Source: Pseudomonas poae
GTDB taxonomy: Bacteria > Pseudomonadota > Gammaproteobacteria > Pseudomonadales > Pseudomonadaceae
Direction of reading: 5' to 3'
Length of the DNA stretch: 64,000 nt
Assembly (NCBI GenBank): GCA_028869255.1
Contig: CP110972.1
Location: forward strand, 2,299,001-2,363,000
Within the stretch, counting starts at the first letter, position 1. Every line of letters begins with the position of its first letter. Below the pieces are notes generated by a model. The model did no database searches. It was not told the origin of the DNA and saw only the letters and a program-made list of their open reading frames with translations. The translations under genes were made by a program, and so were the position numbers. Positions 9,594 through 20,400 of the stretch are shown here, one piece after another.

Positions 9594-9986
9594 TCGATTA
9601 GAGATCGTTGTTAACGTTCTGGTTGAGCAATAAGCGTCTGTGCATCAGCCCTGCACTCGCTGATGGCTGCGGCCACGTGAACGTTAATTCAAGAGTCGGA
9701 TTACCGCCAATAGAGGAAAGCTTTATCGCGGCCGGTTGTGCGGGGCCTGGGGCTATGTGGATCGGGTACTTGTCTGTCTCCCGGGGCGCCACACTTGAGC
9801 TCATTCAGAGGATCGATCTGCTTGAGGTGCCGATAACTCCCTGATGCCAAAGGAGATGGCTGGTCGCGTCGGAAGATCTTGAGTATCAACTTTGAAACAT
9901 CCTTGTACATTTTATTGACGTCATCAAATTGCCATCCTAAGATCGCCGCCCATTGGTGGCATCGTGCCACATAGAGGGATCTAGAA
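9594..9986. other. Divergent intergenic region between efflux operon and tpsB
   Basis: 393 bases without a credible gene. It must hold the promoters of both divergent operons. On the plus strand a sigma70-like promoter is visible at 9915-9943. A loose hairpin (CATCAGC/GCTGATG, 9643-9665) and a TGACGTCA palindrome at 9916-9923, overlapping the promoter -35, are also present. No efflux-regulator operator was recognised and no regulator gene adjoins the efflux operon. Confidence 0.6.
9915..9943 (+). promoter_or_regulatory. Sigma70-type promoter for tpsBA
   Basis: -35 TTGACG (9915-9920), 17-bp spacer, -10 TAAGAT (9938-9943). Predicted start near 9950, about 37 bases before the tpsB ATG. The -35 is embedded in a palindromic TGACGTCA, a possible operator. 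Confidence 0.55.
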
Positions 9987-11706
9987 ATGTGGCGTTCGGT
10001 ACGTCGGACCAGGCTCAGCCTGCTGTCCGCTTTTTTTGCCTGGGCACGACCGTTATGGCCCAAGGCGCGCCCGTGCAGAACACGCCAGGCGTTACCGACC
10101 TGATCCGTGACCGCCAGGATCGCTTGCTCGAAGAGCAACAACGTCGCCTCGAAGAACTCAAGGACCTGCCCGGCAAAGCCGCTGCCCCGGCCAAACCGGC
10201 AGCGCCGGTCGAGACCCGCTGCTTCCCGATCAAAACCATCGAACTCGCCGGCGCCGACGCGTTGTCCGAAGGCGAGCGCGCCGACCTGCTCAAGCCTTAT
10301 ATCGGTCAGTGCCTCGGCGTGCCGCAGCTTAATGAGGTGCTCAAGGTCATCACCGACCACTACCTGGCCAAGGGGCTGGTCACCAGCCGTGCCTACTTGC
10401 CGCAACAGGACCTCTCCAGCGGCAACCTGAAGGTGCAGGTGGTCGAAGGCCGCCTGGAAGGGATGAAGGGCGCGCAGGGCAGCGGTATCACCGACCGTCA
10501 GCTGTTCATGAGCTTCCCCGGCAAACCGGGCGACCTGCTCAACCTGCGCGAAATCGAGCAAATGGTCGACCAGCTCAACCGCTTGCCCTCCAACCAGGCC
10601 CAGATGGAATTGGCCCCCGGCCAAGCAGTCGGCGGCAGCGACGTGCTGGTCAAAAACACCCCGCAAAAGCCTTGGCGCGTCGGCCTCTCGCGTCATAACG
10701 GCGGCCAGCGCAGCACCGGCGAGCAGCAGTGGGGCGCCAGCCTGGATTGGGATAACCCCCTCGGCCTGGCCGACCAGCTTTCCCTGCGCGGAGCCACGAT
10801 GCGGTCAGCGACCACCAGAAAACGTCACGCAACTCGATGCTCAATTACAACCTGCCGTTCGGCTGGTGGAACCTCAATTACAGCTACAGCGAAACCGAAT
10901 ACCGCGCCCTGGCCCAGGCCAGCGGTTTCAACTTCAAGCAGTCCGGCGACAGCCAGAGCCACCAGTTGCGCCTGGAGCGTGTGATCCACCGTGACGCGCT
11001 GAGCAAAACCTCGCTGAGCACCGGTGTGGCCTACCTGCGCACCAACAACTTCGTCGAAGACAGCAAGCTCGCCCTCAGCAGCAACCGCCTCAGCGAAGCG
11101 CAGTTCGGCATCAACCACGGGCGGCGGATTGGCGGCTCGTTCCTCAACATCGACCTCGGCATGCAAGACGGCATCGGCGCGTTCGACGCCCAGGCCAACC
11201 ACAACCCAGGCCCCGGTCAGCCCGATGCGCGCTACCGCAAATACAGCGCCACGCTGAGCTACCTGTACCCGTTCAAGCTGTGGGGCGAGTCGTTCAGTTT
11301 CAGCAGTTTGATGACCGGCCAGCGCAGCGAAGACGTGCTGTTCAGCTCGCAGCGCCTGAGCCTGGGCGGGCAGTCCTCGATTCGCGGCTACAAGGACCAG
11401 AGCCTGGCCGGCGACAGCGGCGGCTACTGGCGCAACGACCTGCGCTGGAGCCGCCCGGTGACCTGGGCCTGGCTGCAACCGGTGTTCAGCGAATACGGCA
11501 CCAGCCTCGGCTACGACCAGGGCGTGATCCGCCGCGACCGCTACAACGGCGAGCTGCACGGGCGCATGACCAGCAACGCCGTGGAGCTGTTTGCGCGTAG
11601 CCAGAACGTCGCCGCCACGGTGACCTTCGCACATTCGTTGGAGCGACCGGGGCCGATCACTGAACGTGAAGCGCCGGTGTATTTCCGCCTGGATTTCTTT
11701 CTTTAA
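9987..11706 (+). pseudogene. TpsB/ShlB-type two-partner secretion transporter, two frameshifts as read
   Basis: Outer-membrane Omp85-superfamily pore that exports the TpsA protein encoded next. ATG at 9987 with AGAGGGA 8 bases before. The signal peptide MWRSVRRTRLSLLSAFF is lost at a T7 run (10031-10037); one more T restores it to run into CLGTTVMAQ. Next come the POTRA domains (RCFPIKTIELAGADAL; VVEGRLEGM). A second missing base near 10792 separates SLRG from HDAVSDHQ; the barrel then reads cleanly from 10795 (SMLNYNLPFGWWN, LSLGGQSSIRGYKDQ) to the C-terminal Phe-Leu. Restored length is 573 residues, as expected for FhaC/ShlB. Cotranscribed with tpsA 32 bases downstream. Confidence 0.88.
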
Positions 11707-11738
11707 ATTTTTACCGCCCTCGGGCATCGAGACATGAC

Positions 11739-14700
11739 ATGGACGTTAGCCAGTTCGCCTTCCTTGCGCGCCAGCCTTCTGCAACCCTGAAAAACCGCTC
11801 GACCTTTCTGGGGTTGCCCAAGCGCGGGTTGGCGTTGGTATTGGCCAACGCGATGTTCTGGCAGCCATTGCTGGCGCAGGCGGACGGGATTGTGGTCAGT
11901 GCGCCGAGCACCAGCCTGGGCCAGGCGGCGAACGGCGTGCCCATCGTCAATATCGCTGCGCCCAACGGCAGCGGGCTGTCGCATAACCAGTTCCAGGATT
12001 ACAACGTCGGCGCGAATGGGGTCATCCTCAACAACGCCACCAGCCGCACCCAATCCACCCAGCTGGGCGGAATCATCCTCGGCAACCAGAACCTCAAAGG
12101 CACCGCCGCGAGTGTGATCCTCAACGAGGTCAACGGCGGCAGCCCCAGCCAGCTGCGTGGCTACACCGAAGTGGCGGGGCAGTCGGCGCATGTGATCGTG
12201 GCCAACCCGTACGGCATCACCTGCAACGGCTGTGGGTTTATCAATACCCCGCAGGCCACGCTGACCACCGGTAAAGCGGTGATCGAAAACGGCCAGGTCA
12301 ACCGTTACCAGGTCGACGGAGGCAGCGTCGCCATCGAAGGCGCCGGCCTGAACGCGAGCAACATCGATCAATTCGAAATCATCACCCGCGCCACCACCAT
12401 CAACGCGCAGATCCAGGCGAAAAAACTCACCATCGTCGCCGGTCGCAACGATGTGGATGCACGCACCTTGACCGCCACCGCACGGGCGGCGGACGGCAGC
12501 ACGGCGCCTGACCTGGCGATTGACTCGTCGGCGCTGGGCGGCATGTACGTGGGCGCGGTCAAGCTGGTGGGCACCGAAGCCGGGGTTGGCGTACGGCTGT
12601 CCGGCGACATGGTGGCAGGCGGTGATATCCAGATTGATGCCGGCGGTAACGTGGTCATGGGCCAGGTGTCCGCCGGCAGTGCAGTGACCGTCAAGGCGGC
12701 CAGTGTGGAGGCCAAAGGTGCGGTCTACGCCGGTACCGATTTGTCGATCAAAACCCAAGGCGCATTGACCAGCCAACAGACCCTGGCGGCCAAGGACAGC
12801 ATCGCGCTGGACGCCGGCGGACGGTTGACCAACAACGGGATTATCGAAGCCGGCGTTAACCCCGATAACACCCGCAATGCCCAAGGCACCGTCGCGCTGA
12901 CCGCCCGTGACTTGACCAATACCGGTAGCGTGGTTGCAAGCCGTGCGCTGACGGTCACCGCCGAACAGGCCCTGGATAACCAGGGCGGCACACTCAGTGG
13001 CGTGCAAACCATCGTCAACGCCGGTCAGCTTGATAACCGCGCTGGCCGCGTGCAGGGCACGGACTCGCTGAAGGTGAATGCCACCGACGTGGACAACCGC
13101 GCCAAGGGCGTGATGCACAGCGATAACCACGCCAACATCGACATTGCCGGCGCACTGCAGAACCAGAGTGGCCGGGTCATCGGTCTCAACAATTTAACCC
13201 TCAACGCGGGCCAGCTGACCAATGACAACGGCTTGGTTGCCAGCCAGCAACAGGCGCAAGTAAACGCCGGGGCACTGAGCAACCGAGTGGGTGAAATCTC
13301 GGCCAGCCAGACCACGATTGTCGCCACGACCCTGGACAATCGTTCAGGCAAATTGCTCGGCAGTAACCTCAACGTGACCGCCAGCGGGACCATCGATAAT
13401 CGGCTGGGGATTTTTTCCGCGACCAGCCTGCTGACCTTGCACGCCGGCAGCCTGGACAACAGCGACAAGGGCAATGTCACCAGCCAAGGCGACTTGACCG
13501 CTACCGTGATCGGGCTGCTGGATAACCACAACGAGGGCAACCTGATCAGTGAGGGCAGCCAGCACCTGGTGGTTGGCCAACTGAACAACAACCAGGCCGG
13601 GATGGTATCCAGCAAGGCCGCGCTGACACTGCACGGCGATACCCTGACAAACCAGGGCGGGCTGGTGATTGCCGACGGGGCGTTGACCTTGACCGGCGGC
13701 AGTTTTGACAACAGCCAGAAGGGCGTTATCAGTGGCAAGGCGGATGCCCGTGTGGCATTGGCCAGCCTGGATAATCGCAATGGCGGCCGGCTGAGCAGCG
13801 ATGGCCAGTTGAACCTGAGCGCCGATCAGGTCGACAACGGCGCCGGGCGCATCAGCGCCAAGGGTGATCTGCACGCGACGGTCGGCGTGCTTGATCAGCA
13901 AGCGGGCGAGCTGATCAGCGAGGGCGGCCTGACCCTCACCGGCACGCAACTGGATAACCGCAACGGCGGGCTGGTGGCCGCCACGGGCGGAGTGAACCTT
14001 AACAGTCAACGCATCTTCAACCAGCAAGGCGAGATCTCCAGCCAGGCCAATGTGCTGCTGGTGGCCGATCAACTGAATAACAGCGCCGGCAAGGTGATTG
14101 GCGACGCGGGTCTGGAGCTGACGGTGCAGCGCCTGCTCAACCAGAGCAAGGGCCTGTTGGCCGGGCGCGAAGGGCTGACACTCAACGGCGGCAGCCTGGA
14201 CAACAGCCAGGGCGGGCGTCTCACCAGCCAGAAAGACCTGGCGGTGAGCCTGTCGGGCGACTTGCTCAACCAGGGGCAGGGCACGTTGGTCAGTGAAGGC
14301 CAGCTTACCGTCAAGGCGCAGGCGTTGGACAACAGCCAGGGCGGCATTCTGTCTGCCGCGAATGCATTGGCGGTGACGACCCAAGGGGCGCTGAACAATC
14401 AGGCCGGCAAGGTATTGGCCGACGGCACCATCAATCTCACCAGTGCGGCCCTGACCAACAGCCAGGCCGGTGTGATCAGCGCCAAGCAGCAGATTGATCT
14501 GCGCAGCACCGCGCTCGATAACAGCCAGCAAGGCAGCATCAGCAGCGACTCCGGTATCACCCTCAACGCCGGTCAAGTCGACAACAGCCAGCAAGGCTCG
14601 ATCTTTGCCAAGTCCACGCTCAAGGCGACCCTGACCGGGTTGGACCAGCACGATCGCGGTGAACTGGTCAGCCACAGCAACATTGACCTGGACCTGAGCC

Positions 14701-17480
14701 AGGGCGCCCTAGTCAACCGCGACCGTGGGTTGATTGCCACGCCCGGCCAGTTGCTGCTGCGTAACTTGGGCAGCGTCGACAACAGCCTGGGCGGGGAAAT
14801 TTCCAGCCAGCAGTCATTCCTGATAGAGGCTGACTCGCTGAACAACCGCAGCGGCAGAATCATCAGTGGCGATAGCCTGCAGGTGCGCATTGCCAGGGCT
14901 CTGGACAACAGTGTGCAAGGCGTGGTGTCGGCAAACAGCGCTTTGCAGGTGCACGCCGATAGCCTCGACAACCAGGCCGGTGGGGCGCTGGCCAGTCGCG
15001 GCATGCTGGGCTTGAACGTCACCGGCCTGTTGAACAACAGCAACCAGGGCCGGATCACGGCGGCGACCGTGCTGAACACCACCGCCGGTGCGCTGAACAA
15101 CAGTGATAAAGGCAGCCTCTGGGCCGCCAACCAACAGACCCTCAGCACCGGCACGCTGGATAACCACCAGGGCGGGCAACTGGCCAGTGACGGCGAGTTG
15201 ATCCTCACCGCTGACGACGTAAATAACCGCGGTGGTTTGATCAGCAGTCTGGGTGACCTCAGCCTGTCCGGCCAGACACTCGACTCCAGCCAGGATGGCG
15301 AAGTGTCCGCCAAGGGCGACTTGAAACTGACCGTGCAGCAATTGATCCAGCGTCAGGGGCGTTTGATCGGTGAGCGCGCGGTGGCGCTTGACCTGCAAGG
15401 CGGCAACCTGGACAACACGGGCGGGCTGATCAGCGCCAAGGGGCCGCTGACCTTGGCCGGGCTGAACGAACTGACCAACCGCAGTCAGGGCGAAATCTCC
15501 AGCCAGACGGCCTTCACCGTGAAGGCCCAGCGCATTGATAACAGCGACGGTGGGGTCATTCTCAGCACCGACCAATTGCAGCTGGACGCCCAGTCGATCG
15601 TGAACGCAGACAAGGGTTTGCTGTCGGGCTGGAACGGGCTGGTGGTTGCCGGGGGGAGCCTGGACAACAGCAGCCAGGGCACCTTGTCGAGCAAGAGTGG
15701 CACCTTGCAGACCCGCCTTACCGGCGCGCTGGATAACCATGGCGCGGGCGCGCTGGTGAGCGAGGGCAACCAAAGCATCCGTGCGGCCAGCCTGAACAAT
15801 GATCAGGGCGTGGTATCTGGCCAGGGCGATGTAACCCTCACAGTGGACGGCCTGCTGGACAACAGCCACGGCGGGTTGATCTCGGCCGGCGGACGGGTGG
15901 ATTTCAATAACGCTCAGAGCGATATCCTCAACCGTGGCGGTCAGATCAATGCCGCCAGCATCACGTTGATCGGGCAGCGCCTGGATAACACCGCCGGGCA
16001 GTTGACCAGTGCCGGGGCCTTGGAAGGCACACTCAGCGGCGCGCTGATCAACGCCAACAACGCCCGCCTGGCCAGCGCAGGGGCACTGGTGCTGAACGCG
16101 GCCAGCCTGGATAACCGCAGTGGGCAACTGGTGAGTCAGGACCGGCTCGACCTGACCCTGGCCAATGGCGACCTGGATAACCGCGAAAAAGGCACGATAG
16201 CCAGCCAGAATGACTTGGTCCTCAAGCTGTTGGCCGGCGACATCCATAACCAACAGGACGGGTTGATCTTCAGCCAGAAGGGGCGACTCGACCTGGCTGC
16301 CCGCCACCTGAATAACCAGCAGGGTTCGCTGCAAAGCCAGGCCGACAACTTTTTGCGCCTGAGTGGCGCGTTGAACAATCAGGGCGGGCGAGTCGACAGC
16401 AGTGGCGGCAACCTGGACCTGCAAACGGCGAGTGTCGCCAACGGCAACGGCGGTGTGCTTAACAGCGCCAAGGGCTGGACCAAGCTGGTCACGGGGTTGT
16501 TTGACAACGCTGGCGGCATCACCCAGGCGCAGTCGCTGAATATCGAGGCCACGGGCGGGCTGCTGAACCAGATGGGTCACCTGTCGGCCCTGGGCGGTGA
16601 AAACCGTATTGTCACCAGCGTGTTGAATAACCAGGGCGGCGGTGTGTACGCCGATACGTTGCTCAAGGTCACGGCCCAGGATTTCAATAATCAGGGCTCG
16701 GCTGCCGGTAACGGCGGCAAGGTCGGCGCGCGGGTCATCGATTTCGGGCTGACGGGCACCCTGAGCAATCGCTTCGGCCTGGTAGAGAGTGATGACACGC
16801 TGCACATTGGCGCCCAGGCCATCAACAACGTCGGCGGGACCCTGCGGGCCATGGGCCGTACCGGCACCACCGACATCAGCACCTCGGGGCTGTTCGATAA
16901 CCGCTTCGGCACGCTGGAAAGCGCCAATGAACAGCTGACCCTGCAAGCCGGCGCCCTGGACAACAATGGGGGTCGTTTCGTCCATACCGGCAACGGTAAA
17001 TTCGACCTGACGTCCGATCAGGTCACCCGCGCCGGCGGCAGCTTTGTCACCAACGGCCAACTGGATATCAAGGCTGCGAGCTGGACCAACAGCAGCGTGA
17101 TCCAGGCCGGGCGCCTGAACCTTGATATCGGCCAGTTCACCCAGACCGCCAGCGGGCAGTTGCTGGGCTCACAAAGCCTGACCGGCACCGGGGATACCTG
17201 GACCAACGAGGGCTTGCTGGCCAGCGACGGCACGCTGAACCTCACGCTTAGCGGCGGCTACAGCGGCAATGGGCGCGTCAGCAGCGTCGGCGGTATGACC
17301 CTCACCAGCGCACGCATGGACCTGGGCGATAACGCCAGCATCGCGGGTGGCGGGCTGACCCAGATCAACAGCACCACCCTGAACAACCGTGGGCGCGTGA
17401 CAGCCCTCGGTGACCTCACGGTCAATGCCACCACGCTGAACAATTACGGGACCTTGGGCGGCGCCGAAAAGTCCGGTTGA
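11739..17480 (+). CDS. TpsA/CdiA-like filamentous haemagglutinin exoprotein, N-terminal part (frameshift separates it from the rest)
   Basis: 1913 residues as read. It starts with an extended Sec signal (residues 1-48, cleavage near LLAQADG), then the TPS secretion domain with NPYG at 156-159 and an adjacent CNGC pair, the region recognised by TpsB. From about residue 300 to the end run dozens of ~20-residue haemagglutinin repeats (pattern LDNxxGGxxSxxxLxL), expected to form a long right-handed beta-helix on the cell surface. The stop at 17478-17480 is caused by a missing A in the A4 run 17467-17470: with one more A the frame passes as AEKVRLNATHLLND into the next segment, giving one protein of about 3444 residues. 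Confidence 0.9.
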   Translation: MDVSQFAFLARQPSATLKNRSTFLGLPKRGLALVLANAMFWQPLLAQADGIVVSAPSTSLGQAANGVPIVNIAAPNGSGLSHNQFQDYNVGANGVILNNATSRTQSTQLGGIILGNQNLKGTAASVILNEVNGGSPSQLRGYTEVAGQSAHVIVANPYGITCNGCGFINTPQATLTTGKAVIENGQVNRYQVDGGSVAIEGAGLNASNIDQFEIITRATTINAQIQAKKLTIVAGRNDVDARTLTATARAADGSTAPDLAIDSSALGGMYVGAVKLVGTEAGVGVRLSGDMVAGGDIQIDAGGNVVMGQVSAGSAVTVKAASVEAKGAVYAGTDLSIKTQGALTSQQTLAAKDSIALDAGGRLTNNGIIEAGVNPDNTRNAQGTVALTARDLTNTGSVVASRALTVTAEQALDNQGGTLSGVQTIVNAGQLDNRAGRVQGTDSLKVNATDVDNRAKGVMHSDNHANIDIAGALQNQSGRVIGLNNLTLNAGQLTNDNGLVASQQQAQVNAGALSNRVGEISASQTTIVATTLDNRSGKLLGSNLNVTASGTIDNRLGIFSATSLLTLHAGSLDNSDKGNVTSQGDLTATVIGLLDNHNEGNLISEGSQHLVVGQLNNNQAGMVSSKAALTLHGDTLTNQGGLVIADGALTLTGGSFDNSQKGVISGKADARVALASLDNRNGGRLSSDGQLNLSADQVDNGAGRISAKGDLHATVGVLDQQAGELISEGGLTLTGTQLDNRNGGLVAATGGVNLNSQRIFNQQGEISSQANVLLVADQLNNSAGKVIGDAGLELTVQRLLNQSKGLLAGREGLTLNGGSLDNSQGGRLTSQKDLAVSLSGDLLNQGQGTLVSEGQLTVKAQALDNSQGGILSAANALAVTTQGALNNQAGKVLADGTINLTSAALTNSQAGVISAKQQIDLRSTALDNSQQGSISSDSGITLNAGQVDNSQQGSIFAKSTLKATLTGLDQHDRGELVSHSNIDLDLSQGALVNRDRGLIATPGQLLLRNLGSVDNSLGGEISSQQSFLIEADSLNNRSGRIISGDSLQVRIARALDNSVQGVVSANSALQVHADSLDNQAGGALASRGMLGLNVTGLLNNSNQGRITAATVLNTTAGALNNSDKGSLWAANQQTLSTGTLDNHQGGQLASDGELILTADDVNNRGGLISSLGDLSLSGQTLDSSQDGEVSAKGDLKLTVQQLIQRQGRLIGERAVALDLQGGNLDNTGGLISAKGPLTLAGLNELTNRSQGEISSQTAFTVKAQRIDNSDGGVILSTDQLQLDAQSIVNADKGLLSGWNGLVVAGGSLDNSSQGTLSSKSGTLQTRLTGALDNHGAGALVSEGNQSIRAASLNNDQGVVSGQGDVTLTVDGLLDNSHGGLISAGGRVDFNNAQSDILNRGGQINAASITLIGQRLDNTAGQLTSAGALEGTLSGALINANNARLASAGALVLNAASLDNRSGQLVSQDRLDLTLANGDLDNREKGTIASQNDLVLKLLAGDIHNQQDGLIFSQKGRLDLAARHLNNQQGSLQSQADNFLRLSGALNNQGGRVDSSGGNLDLQTASVANGNGGVLNSAKGWTKLVTGLFDNAGGITQAQSLNIEATGGLLNQMGHLSALGGENRIVTSVLNNQGGGVYADTLLKVTAQDFNNQGSAAGNGGKVGARVIDFGLTGTLSNRFGLVESDDTLHIGAQAINNVGGTLRAMGRTGTTDISTSGLFDNRFGTLESANEQLTLQAGALDNNGGRFVHTGNGKFDLTSDQVTRAGGSFVTNGQLDIKAASWTNSSVIQAGRLNLDIGQFTQTASGQLLGSQSLTGTGDTWTNEGLLASDGTLNLTLSGGYSGNGRVSSVGGMTLTSARMDLGDNASIAGGGLTQINSTTLNNRGRVTALGDLTVNATTLNNYGTLGGAEKSG

Positions 17481-20400
17481 ACGCCACCCATTTACTCAAT
17501 GACAGGGGGCTGATTTTCAGCGGCAGTGATATGACCCTGCGGGTCAATGACTTCAGCAACCGCTACGGCGACGTCTACAGCCTGGGTGGCCTGGACATTG
17601 CCAGGGATGACGCGAGCGGGCGCAGCAGTCTGGTTGAGAACGTCTCCGGCAGCCTGGAAAGCGCCGGCGACATGCGCTTGCTGACGGACGCCCTGAGTAA
17701 CCGTCGCGACCAGTTCAGTACGGAAAAGAAACTGGTGTCGGGCAACATCAACATCTATTCGAACGACGGTTGCAAAGGCAAAGGCTGCGAGCTGTATTTC
17801 ACCTCCGTAGAGAAGTATGAGGATGTCATCACCGGCAGTTCGGCGTCGGCATTTATCACTGCCGGTGGTGAGCTGACTGTGGGCAGCCGTACCGTCGATA
17901 ACCTCTACAGCTCGATGTCGGCCGCCAAAAACATCCTGATCAATACCGATGTGCTGACCAACCGCGGCGCTGCCGGAGGTGAGGAGCGCCATCTGAACTC
18001 GGGCTTGTACACCCGTGATCGGGGCATCTACAGCACGTTCATGAACCGCCAGAGCCAGTTCAATACGGTGAATAACCCCAACTCGGGGGCTTATCGCCCG
18101 GGTGAGATAAACATGGCCCAGGTCATGGCGGGGGTCGGCAACTTCTATGAAACCAGTACCTATGTGGTGCCCACGACCGGCAGTGTGATCGCGCAAGCAG
18201 TGATCCAGGCGGCGGGCCAGGTCACCGTCAACGCCACCACGAAAATCGACAACAGCGTCATTCGCCCCAACGCCACCGACATCAACACCCCGGCGCAGAA
18301 CCGCAACACCAACTCCGATGTGTTTGCCTCCACGGTAAAACCGGCGATTACCACGCAACTGCCGCCTGACCTGGCGCAGCGCCAGGTCAACCCGGTGACA
18401 TTGCCGGGCTTCACCTTGCCTGTCGGGCAGAACGGCCTGTTTCGTCTGAGCGGCCAGCAGGGCAAGGCCGGTGTCGCCGGCAACGGCGTGACGGGGAACG
18501 CCGGATTGAGTATCGACGGGCGCCAGATCACATCACGCGACCGTGAACAGGCGCTGGATTACAGCGCCGTGCAAGAACGTGGTTTCAGCGTGGACGGTCA
18601 ACCGCTCGCCGGCTCGGTCAACGGTCAAGGGCCGTCCGCCCTGGATACCCGAGGCGTTTCGATCCCGCGTGTACGGGGCCTGCCTGAGATTGCGGCGGTC
18701 GATAACCAGCATAAATACATGATCGAGACCAACCCGGCGCTGACTGATCTCAAGCAGTTCATGAGTTCCGATTACCTGCTCGACAAGCTCGGTGTGACTC
18801 CAGATCAATCCAACCGGCGCCTGGGCGATGGCCTGTACGAGCAACGCCTGATTCGCGAAGCCGTGGTGGCGCGCACCGGCCAGCGCTATATCGATGGCAT
18901 CACCAGCGACGACGCGCTGTACCGATACCTGATGGACAACGCCATTGCCTATAAGGACTCGTTGAACCTGCAGCTGGGTGTGTCGTTGACCGCAGAGCAG
19001 GTTGCCGCGCTGACCCACGATATCGTTTGGATGGAGGAGGCCGAGGTCAACGGCCAGAAAGTCCTGACCCCCGTGCTGTATCTCGCCAACGCCAACAACC
19101 GCCTGGCGCCCAACGGAGCGTTGATCCAGGGCCAGGATGTGAACTTGATCAGCGGTGGCGACCTGCACAACAGCGGGACCCTGCGCGCAACCAACAACCT
19201 GAGCCTGACGGCCAACAACATCGATAACAGTGGGCTGATCCAAGCCGGTAATCGCCTGGAGATGCTGGCCACCGACTCGATCCGCAACACCCGGGGCGGG
19301 ATCGTGACGGGGCGCGATATCAACGCCACCGCCTTGACCGGCGACATTATCAACGAACGCACCGTCACCACCTTCAAGCGTGAGGGCGACGGTTACCAAC
19401 TGCGCGACGATGTGGTCAGCGAAGGTTCGCGCTTTGAAGCGACCGACACCTTGACGCTCAGCGCCATGCGTGACGTGCAGAACATCGGGAGCACCTTGAA
19501 GGCCGGTGGCAATGCCTCCATCGCGGCGGGACGCGACGTGGTCATCGCCAGCCAGGTCGAGCAGGACGATTACGCCTACCAGCGCCGCCGGGTCAGCGGC
19601 ACCGAACAAACCATTGTGCAGCATGCCTCGGCGGTGGAGTCGGGCGCAGACCTGACCATTGATGCGCGACGCGATGTTTCGGTTGTCGCAAGCCGGGTCA
19701 GCGCCGCGAAAGACCTGAGTGTCGAGGCCGGTGAAAGCCTGACCGTGGCAGCTGCGGCCAATGAGGAACATGAATATTCCAAGGGCAAAAAGGGCAAGAC
19801 CAAAACCACCACCCAATCGGATGAGGTGACCCAGCAAGGCGCGGAACTGAGCGCGGGTGGGGACCTGATTGCGGTGGCGGGTACTGATGTGACGCTGATC
19901 GCCAGCAAGATCAGTGCGGGCAATGACGCTTACATCAACGCCGGTAACGCGCTGAATGTGCTCGCTGCGCAGAACAGCAGTTATTCGCTGTACGACATGA
20001 GCAAAAAAGGCGGTTGGGGCAGCAGTAAAACCCAGCGCGATGAAGTCACGGATGTGACCCATGTAGGCACCGAGATCAAAGCCGGCGCCAACCTGACGCT
20101 GGAAAGTGGCGGCGATCAGCGTTATCAGGCGGCCAAGCTTGAGAGTGGCCAGGACCTGGCGATCATCAGCGACGGTGCGGTGACGTTCGAGGCGGTAAAA
20201 GACCTGCATCAGGAGAGTCACCAGAAGAGCAAGGACAGCATGGCCTGGACCTCCATGTCCGGCAAAGGCAAAACCGACGAAACCCTGCGTCAGACCCAGA
20301 TGAAGGCGCAAGGCGAGCTGGTCATCAAAGCCGTCGATGGCTTGAAAATCGACATCAAGCACGTCGACCAACAAACCGTGCACCAGGTGATCAACAGCAT

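Noticed and set aside
12700..16500. Regular repeats that could suggest a CRISPR or satellite array
   Set aside because: The periodicity is the ~20-residue protein repeat of the haemagglutinin helix, inside a continuous reading frame with degenerate DNA repeats.
14814..17060. Long open frames on the minus strand opposite tpsA (e.g. 748 codons here; 1086 codons at 18533-21793)
   Set aside because: They are GC-rich mirror frames of the haemagglutinin repeats, with His/Gln/Ala-rich composition, no ribosome sites and no family resemblance.
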